Virus record (IMG/VR): IMGVR_UViG_3300046543_000497
Coordinates: 1 to 26,149 of that record
DNA: 26,149 nt
Origin: a virus
Reading direction: 5' to 3' (one strand)
Shown here: in pieces, positions 22,544 to 26,149 of the stretch
How the letters are laid out: the number at the start of each line of letters is the position of its first letter
How positions within the stretch are numbered: the first letter of the stretch is position 1
Translations under genes and position numbers: made by a program
The notes under the pieces: generated by a model
Databases searched by the model: none
Told to the model about the DNA's origin: nothing
Seen by the model: only the letters and a program-made list of their open reading frames with translations

Positions 22544-22626
22544 ATTTCAGCGTAACACATTGCGTGTAAAACATAGTGTGTAAATGGTTTTCAGCGTGCT
22601 TTTAAAACGCACTTTCCACTCAGTGT

Positions 22627-22929
22627 TTACCCCCCGGACGCCCTGCACCACCATGACTGTGCGTAGGCCACGCCATCGACCAGCTCAATGCCGCTCAGCA
22701 CAAACCCGTTCGGCCCCATCCACGAAAGCACCGCGTCGTGCAGCGGCGGCAAAGGCTGCGGGTCATTCACGCCCGTCGTGTGGAAGCGCGCGATGTTGGA
22801 ATAGCGGTTCAGCGCGGACGACTTTTCTTGCACAACGATCATGTCTCCGCGCACGCCGATCGCCTTCTGGACGTCCGCGTGATCCAGCGCTTTGCCGCGC
22901 TCGCGCATGCGTGTGGCGTGGGTCAGCAT
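22627..22929 (-). CDS. Hypothetical protein downstream of rep
   Basis: The 100-residue product begins MLTHATRMRERGKALDHADV, then has a GVRGDMIVVQEKSSALNRYS segment and ends VLSGIELVDGVAYAQSWWC plus a short tail. It has no membrane segment or known motif. It starts 10 nt after the rep stop on the same strand, so it is probably co-transcribed with rep. It might be a small plasmid-maintenance or phage protein; I do not recognise a family. Micropeptide module 1 converges on it, and the hairpins at 22520-22567 lie at its 3' side. Confidence 0.62.
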   Translation of the reverse strand: MLTHATRMRERGKALDHADVQKAIGVRGDMIVVQEKSSALNRYSNIARFHTTGVNDPQPLPPLHDAVLSWMGPNGFVLSGIELVDGVAYAQSWWCRASGG

Positions 22930-22939
22930 CGCGCGATCG

Positions 22940-23812
22940 TCATCCGAGCGCCGCGCGCACAGGGAGGCGTTTAACGCTCACGAGATATGACGGCTTTGGT
23001 CCGATCGTGTACTCGGAGATAAACTGCCCGGCCTTCAGCTCTTCGAGCGCTTTCTTCAGCCGGAAGCGAAAGCCACGCTCATCCGCCTGCGTGCTCCCGC
23101 ACAGGCTGCCGAGCGTCGCCGCCTTGTACGGCAGCGGGCTCTCGTGCGTCGAATAGAACGAGTTCAGCCAGCGCGCGAGCGGCGAGAGCTTGTAATGTCG
23201 GACCCATTCGATCATCGTCATCTCGTCGCCGGTCAACAGGTTCGCCAGATCAGGATTCAGCTTGATCGTCCATTCCGCTTGTGGCGTATCTGCCATCAGC
23301 TCGTCAGCCGTGACCGCGTTCAGTAAGTGCGCGCCGTAGAGCTTCTTGCGGCCCTTCTGGCCGACCATATCGACGTCGATATAGACCGTCCCTTCGAGAA
23401 GGCGCTTGTAGCTGTCGCGCAGCCTGTCGTAGGACTCTTTCGACGTGTCCCATCCAAGTTCTTTGAGTGCCGCTCGCCCGGTGATTCGAACAGTCACGCC
23501 GAGAGGCTCCTTGCGGGCAAAATGCACGAGTTGCATGAACACGAGATGATCGTCCTGATCCAGCTCGACGCCGCTGTACTTCATGCTGACGTTTTGCAGC
23601 GACGCCACGACTCGATCCGTGTGGCGCTCGCGAGGCATGCGCTTGTCCCGCACCGCGAACAGCGCACTCGCTGACAGGCGCTTCGAGATGCCGCGCATAT
23701 CCTCATGCCAAAGCTTCAGCTGCTTGGGCTGGGCAAATTCCTGTTCGAGTCGCTGCGCTCGTTCTAACGCTGTCGGCACGGCATTTTCCTGCGGCGAATT
23801 AGTCTCTTTCAT
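22940..23812 (-). CDS. Plasmid replication initiator, TrfA family
   Basis: The product is 290 residues from the ATG at 23812 (MKETNSPQENAVPTALERAQ). The frame is open further upstream only because it runs through the iterons, so the longer form is rejected. A GTG at 23779 has a better-spaced AGGA and is an alternative. The sequence follows TrfA initiators: SASALFAVRDKR near the start, SMKYSGVELDQDDHLVFMQL, a long helical middle with RITGRAALKELGW, then SPLARWLNSFYSTHESPLPY and RFRLKKALEELKAG near the end. TrfA binds iterons and loads replication at an origin of the RK2 type. Eight iteron units lie directly upstream. Confidence 0.85.
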   Translation of the reverse strand: MKETNSPQENAVPTALERAQRLEQEFAQPKQLKLWHEDMRGISKRLSASALFAVRDKRMPRERHTDRVVASLQNVSMKYSGVELDQDDHLVFMQLVHFARKEPLGVTVRITGRAALKELGWDTSKESYDRLRDSYKRLLEGTVYIDVDMVGQKGRKKLYGAHLLNAVTADELMADTPQAEWTIKLNPDLANLLTGDEMTMIEWVRHYKLSPLARWLNSFYSTHESPLPYKAATLGSLCGSTQADERGFRFRLKKALEELKAGQFISEYTIGPKPSYLVSVKRLPVRAALG

Positions 23813-23830
23813 CGTAGCAAAAAGCCAGTC

Positions 23831-23995
23831 GGGGTTTGAGAAACGGGGTGCGGGGTTTGACAAACACTTTTCGTGTTTTGACCGAGTGAGTTCGGGGTTT
23901 GACAAACATTCGTTCGGGGTTTGACAAACATTCTTCGGGGTTTGACAAACGGAAAGATCGGGGTTTGACAAACACTTCTTCGGGGTTTGAAAAAC
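23831..23995 (+). repeat. Iteron array of the plasmid origin (seven clear copies, one degenerate)
   Basis: GGGGTTTGACAAAC or a one-base variant begins at 23831, 23852, 23894, 23916, 23937, 23960 and 23982, so spacing is 21-23 bp (two helical turns). The 42-bp gap between 23852 and 23894 holds a degenerate copy at 23873 (GTGTTTTGACCGAG), exactly in phase. The core GTTTG-A-CAAAC is a perfect 5-1-5 dyad. These are the expected binding sites of the adjacent TrfA-like protein and mark the replication origin. Confidence 0.87.
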
Positions 23996-24165
23996 GCAGA
24001 CGATTTAAAATCGGCCACAAAAACAACCACTTAGACCATCTTTCCACAGCAGATAAGCTTCTTATAAGCATTTTCTTTGTATAAACCGTGAGACTGCCGG
24101 GTCGATAAAAACCCGCACGAACAGGCGTCGGCCAAAATACGAAAACCCGTTCGGCAAAGGGGTGG
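23996..24165. other. AT-rich part of the replication origin, candidate unwinding region
   Basis: Next to the last iteron there is a perfect dyad, CGATTT-A-AAATCG (24001-24013), followed by an AT-rich stretch to about 24090. It contains CTTTCCACA (24040-24048), a weak DnaA-box-like site (two mismatches to TTATCCACA), and the direct repeat ATAAGC at 24053 and 24064. Iterons, DnaA-box-like site and AT-rich DNA together fit the design of RK2-type origins. The segment separates rep from the small par gene and has no gene. Confidence 0.6.
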
Positions 24166-24585
24166 TCAGTCGTGCTTCGGTGGCTCGATCCCGCGCTCGC
24201 GGAGCATCCGATGAACCTCCTTCATCACGCCGCGCATCGCGATCGAGTGCATCGACTCGCCGAGCGACGTTTCGCCGAGAAACCAGAGCTCCCGGTATTG
24301 GATTTCGTTGAGCCGGAGATTGAACACCTTCGGCACGCGCACGTTCGCCTCTTCCCACGGATAAGGCTCGACGCCCTTCCCCTTCCCGCGCGGAGCCCGT
24401 TTTTCGGCCGCTGGCGCCTCTGCTTCCGATTCCTGGCTGTCTGCGGCCGTCGCTGGCGCCGCCGGGGCCGCCTGAGCCGCCTGAGCCGCGATTTCGGCCG
24501 CGTCGGCGCCGTACTGGATCGTCCCGTTGTTCGCTTGCAGCTCGGCCAGCACGTCGCGGCCCTTGGGCTTCATGATTGATGTCAT
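24166..24585 (-). CDS. Small partition protein, ParB-like centromere-binding (probable RHH)
   Basis: The gene overlaps parA as ATGA (24582-24585), a sign of a two-gene par operon. The 139-residue product has an Ala/Glu/Pro-rich, disordered N-terminal half and a basic linker (EKRAPRGKGKG). The C-terminal domain begins VRVPKVFNLRLNEIQYRELW, followed by helices (ESMHSIAMRGVMKEVHRMLR), which fits a ribbon-helix-helix fold with one DNA-contacting strand. Small RHH partners of ParA are common on plasmids and bind repeats upstream of their operon, also acting as autorepressors. An ATG 12 nt into the gene (24573) is an alternative start. The RHH reading is by pattern. Confidence 0.72.
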   Translation of the reverse strand: MTSIMKPKGRDVLAELQANNGTIQYGADAAEIAAQAAQAAPAAPATAADSQESEAEAPAAEKRAPRGKGKGVEPYPWEEANVRVPKVFNLRLNEIQYRELWFLGETSLGESMHSIAMRGVMKEVHRMLRERGIEPPKHD

Positions 24586-25262
24586 TTTCCGAAAATCTCC
24601 AAATACAGGTCTTTCACGTCGTGCGCGGCGGCCGCGTCGAAGCCTTCGCGCTTGGTCGCAATCTCATGCACCGCCCTGCCCTGCGCCATCGCGTATTTGA
24701 ACGCGACGCGCTTGCCAATTTGCGTCTTCAGGAGCGGCAGCACGTCCGCGTAGTCATGCATGACTTCGAGAGTGTCGCGCGTGAGCTTCGGCGACTCGTT
24801 CGCCATGTTCAGCACGACGCTGACGTTTGGCTTTTTCTTGAAACTGCGCACAAGTTCGGCTAAGTCCGGCACGGTGTTTATGTCAGCGGGCGACGGCACG
24901 AGCGGCGCGACAATCTTGTCGGATACGGTCATTGCGGCGCGAAAGAGCTCGCCATCTTGGCCGCCGACTTCGAGGAAAATATCGTCGTATTGGCCGAGCA
25001 TCTCCTGCAGGCGCTCGCCGAAAAACAGGATATCGGCGCCCACGTCGGGCTTCGGTCGCTTGGGCAAAAGTGCGATGTGGATCGGCGCGAGCGTCGCGTC
25101 ACTCTGCCGATCGACGCCCCACTTCCCGGTCGTCGTCTGTCGCCAGTCAAGATCGAAAATGGCCGTGCGGTATTTGAGCGACGCGCGCACGGCGGCGACG
25201 TTCTGTGCGAGGGTGGACTTGCCGGTGCCGCCCTTCCCTACGCCGAAAAGCACGATTCCCAT
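24582..25262 (-). CDS. parA: Partition ATPase ParA
   Basis: The 226-residue protein begins MGIVLFGVGKGGTGKSTLAQ, with the deviant Walker A box KGGTGKST at residues 10-17 (signature K10), the mark of ParA/MinD ATPases. It continues with FDLDWRQTTTGKW (A' region) and DDIFLEVGGQDGELFR in the Walker B area, where D-x-G-G-D-type residues are partly replaced (LEVGGQD). ParA forms nucleoid-bound patterns that move plasmid copies to daughter cells. At this length it lacks an N-terminal DNA-binding domain, so it is of the small (type Ib) kind that pairs with small RHH proteins, as found next to it. Confidence 0.87.
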   Translation of the reverse strand: MGIVLFGVGKGGTGKSTLAQNVAAVRASLKYRTAIFDLDWRQTTTGKWGVDRQSDATLAPIHIALLPKRPKPDVGADILFFGERLQEMLGQYDDIFLEVGGQDGELFRAAMTVSDKIVAPLVPSPADINTVPDLAELVRSFKKKPNVSVVLNMANESPKLTRDTLEVMHDYADVLPLLKTQIGKRVAFKYAMAQGRAVHEIATKREGFDAAAAHDVKDLYLEIFGK

Positions 25263-25590
25263 ACCCTATCTCCCGTATCGATGGTCAGATACGATATCGA
25301 CCGCACAATACGGGCCATATCGCATCAATGGCGGCAGTATATACCTATCAGGTGGATAATATGTGTGCGATCACACCATGCTGATGATTCGATACCGACG
25401 GCGCAATACTGGTGATATGAGTGGTATGACAGGAATGATATGAGACGCATGAAGCGGCCCATATTGGTGATACTGGTGCGATCATGCGATAGTACGGCTC
25501 GACGTCCTCCGGTCGCGCTCGTCTTCAACGGCATCTCGCACGCGGTGATGATGTGCACGCCGCGCGATCTCGAAGCGTTCGCCGTGGCAA
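25263..25590. promoter_or_regulatory. Upstream region of parAB with repeats; candidate parS/operator
   Basis: There is no convincing gene here. Inverted repeats are CGTATC/GATACG (25274-25279, 25288-25293) and CCCGTAT/ATACGGG (25272-25278, 25308-25314). GATATGA/GGTATGA units begin at 25414, 25423 and 25437. A 16-bp imperfect direct repeat ATAYTGGTGATAYKRG is at 25406-25421 and 25461-25476. These GATAT/GGTAT repeats just upstream of a ParA + RHH operon are what a centromere and autoregulatory operator would look like. The unit boundaries are my estimate. Confidence 0.55.
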
Positions 25591-25712
25591 TATAAGCCGT
25601 GGGCTGCGGAGTGGTCGTCCTTACCGTCCCACAGGATGGGGGCGTCGCCTGGGAACAACTGCCAAGGAGTAATCAGGCGAGCCCTTCAGATCACACGCGA
25701 GAGGAGGCTGTG
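25591..25712 (+). other. Structured leader of micropeptide module 2
   Basis: TATAAG (25591-25596) resembles a -10 box but without a clear -35. AAGCC-GT-GGGCT (25594-25605) gives a small hairpin. GGGCT (25601-25605) can also pair with AGCCC (25680-25684). Inside that pairing, TCGCCTG (25645-25651) and CAGGCGA (25674-25680) form a perfect 7-bp stem. The layout of nested long-range stems upstream of a strong RBS is the same as in module 1. Confidence 0.5.
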
Positions 25713-25775
25713 ATGAAGCACTATTTGTACATGGCAATACTCTATCTAGTGTTGTTTCTAGATAGCTGGCACTAA
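25713..25775 (+). CDS. Hydrophobic micropeptide 2 (20 aa), paralogue of micropeptide 1
   Basis: GAGGAGG (25701-25707) gives an excellent RBS 5 nt before the ATG at 25713. The 20-residue peptide is MKHYLYMAILYLVLFLDSWH: a basic start, a hydrophobic run, and a DS-x-x end that matches micropeptide 1 (LYLAI/LYMAI, YLLMFIDS/YLVLFLDS). Two tandem stop codons follow (TAA TAG). Use of CTA, ATA and TTG is unlike the surrounding genes. A GC-rich hairpin begins 13 nt after the stop. Its sharing of leader, RBS, peptide and hairpins with module 1 argues that both are real and expressed. A membrane-acting toxin or a small regulatory peptide is inferred. Confidence 0.55.
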   Translation: MKHYLYMAILYLVLFLDSWH

Positions 25776-25788
25776 TAGTGGTCAACCC

Positions 25789-25812
25789 CCCCAGCCCTCG
25801 AGACGGCTGGGG
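25789..25812 (+). terminator. GC-rich hairpin after micropeptide 2
   Basis: CCCCAGCC (25789-25796) pairs perfectly with GGCTGGGG (25805-25812) with an 8-nt loop, followed by AATTTAAC. It corresponds to the hairpin of module 1, and, as there, an ACAC-N5-GTGT hairpin follows (25832-25844), lying 32 nt 3' of the convergent - strand gene's stop. Confidence 0.5.
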
Positions 25813-25876
25813 AATTTAACAAAACAAGGATACACACTTCGTGTTAAGCGCGCCACACGCCGCGCCATCACGGCTA

Positions 25877-26149
25877 TCAAGGCTCCAGCGTCGCCAGATC
25901 CACGATCGTGAGCGCGCCGTACTGCTTGAATACCGCGCCGGTATCAATGTAAAACACGTTGCCGAGGCTCATCGCTTCCTTGATTGGCGTGTGGCCGACG
26001 AACACAGCGACGACGCCTTGCACCGGGCGCGTCTCGCCGCTCTCGTAGCGGTCCCGGCTCCAGACGAGCATCTGCTTGAATGCTTCAGCGTTCTCGCACG
26101 CGAGCGCGGGGCCGATATCCTGCCAGCTCACAAACGGGCAGTCGGCGTG
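25877..26149 (-). CDS. Serine/threonine protein phosphatase (calcineurin-like), C-terminal part, cut by window edge
   Basis: The frame is open to the right edge, so the N-terminal part with the first metal ligands lies outside; a GTG at 26131 is not a credible start. About 90 residues are visible. They contain VVAVFVGHTPIKE, the GH-T-P motif with a metal-binding histidine, then NVFYIDTGAVFKQYGALTIV, the D-T-G/C-A..-G-x-L-T sequence at the end of PrpA/lambda-PP-type phosphatases. Lambda-like phages carry such phosphatases. It is convergent with micropeptide module 2, whose hairpins fall at its 3' end. Confidence 0.8.
   Translation of the reverse strand, partial: HADCPFVSWQDIGPALACENAEAFKQMLVWSRDRYESGETRPVQGVVAVFVGHTPIKEAMSLGNVFYIDTGAVFKQYGALTIVDLATLEP

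Noticed and set aside
22584-23156. 190-codon + strand frame opposite rep and its downstream gene
   Set aside because: Antisense of two convincing - strand genes; Arg/Ser/Pro-rich without motifs.
23813-23971. N-terminal extension of the replication protein
   Set aside because: The frame is open only because it reads through the iterons, giving repeated NP/QTP peptides; the start is more likely at 23812 or 23779.
23831-23995. CRISPR array
   Set aside because: Repeats are 14 bp with 7-9 bp between most copies, there are no unique spacers of 25-40 bp, and there are no cas genes. They are iterons next to a TrfA-like gene.
25325-25558. 77-codon - strand frame upstream of parA
   Set aside because: It is coded by the GATAT/GGTAT repeats, giving SYHSYHQY-type peptide repeats. 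It has no RBS and overlaps the probable parS.
1-26149. tRNA genes, rRNA, insertion sequences, integrase or att core
   Set aside because: I saw no cloverleaf, transposase motif, terminal inverted repeats or recombinase motif in any frame. A covariance-model tRNA search was not possible here.

Overview
The window looks like part of a temperate phage that lives as a plasmid (a phage-plasmid) in a high-GC betaproteobacterial host, most plausibly Burkholderia or a close relative. This is inferred from the GC-rich, codon-biased genes, a contractile-tail (myovirus) morphogenesis block on the + strand, and, in the same window, a TrfA-type replication initiator with iterons and a ParA-type partition operon on the - strand. 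No integrase and no recognisable attachment site were seen.

Layout. (1) 1-6163 +: a neck gene cut by the left edge, two further neck or tail-completion genes, a small gene, tail sheath, tail tube, then a complete lysis cassette (holin, lytic transglycosylase, Rz, embedded Rz1). (2) 6198-6225: a strong intrinsic terminator. (3) 6237-20321 +: zinc-ribbon protein, frameshifted tail-assembly chaperones, tape measure with a FlgJ-like muralytic domain, baseplate hub, spike, a baseplate protein with a long hydrophobic insert, LysM-gp25, baseplate J, gpI-like protein, fibre network, fibre chaperone and a membrane-anchored coiled-coil protein, closed by a terminator-like hairpin at 20320-20341. (4) 20341-22044: accessory genes: two - strand genes (small coiled coil, four-knuckle zinc protein) and two + strand genes (unknown, minimal ATP-dependent DNA ligase). 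(5) 22045-26149: plasmid-maintenance region: - strand parA, a small parB-like gene, an origin with eight iteron units, trfA-like rep and a hypothetical gene, flanked on both sides by two paralogous + strand micropeptide modules. A phosphatase gene fragment lies at the right edge.

Two undescribed-looking features stand out. First, in the + strand virion block there are exactly five intergenic gaps longer than 20 nt, and each contains the same element, TCGTGAY-NNNANNRTS, followed by an inverted repeat. These are probably sub-operon promoters or operators. Second, the rep/par region is bracketed by two copies of a module made of a structured leader, a strong RBS, a 20-24 residue hydrophobic peptide, a GC-rich hairpin and a small ACAC/GTGT hairpin. 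This resembles a type I toxin (addiction) architecture, though the peptides match no family I can name. All functional assignments are by reading motifs and gene order; no database search was run.
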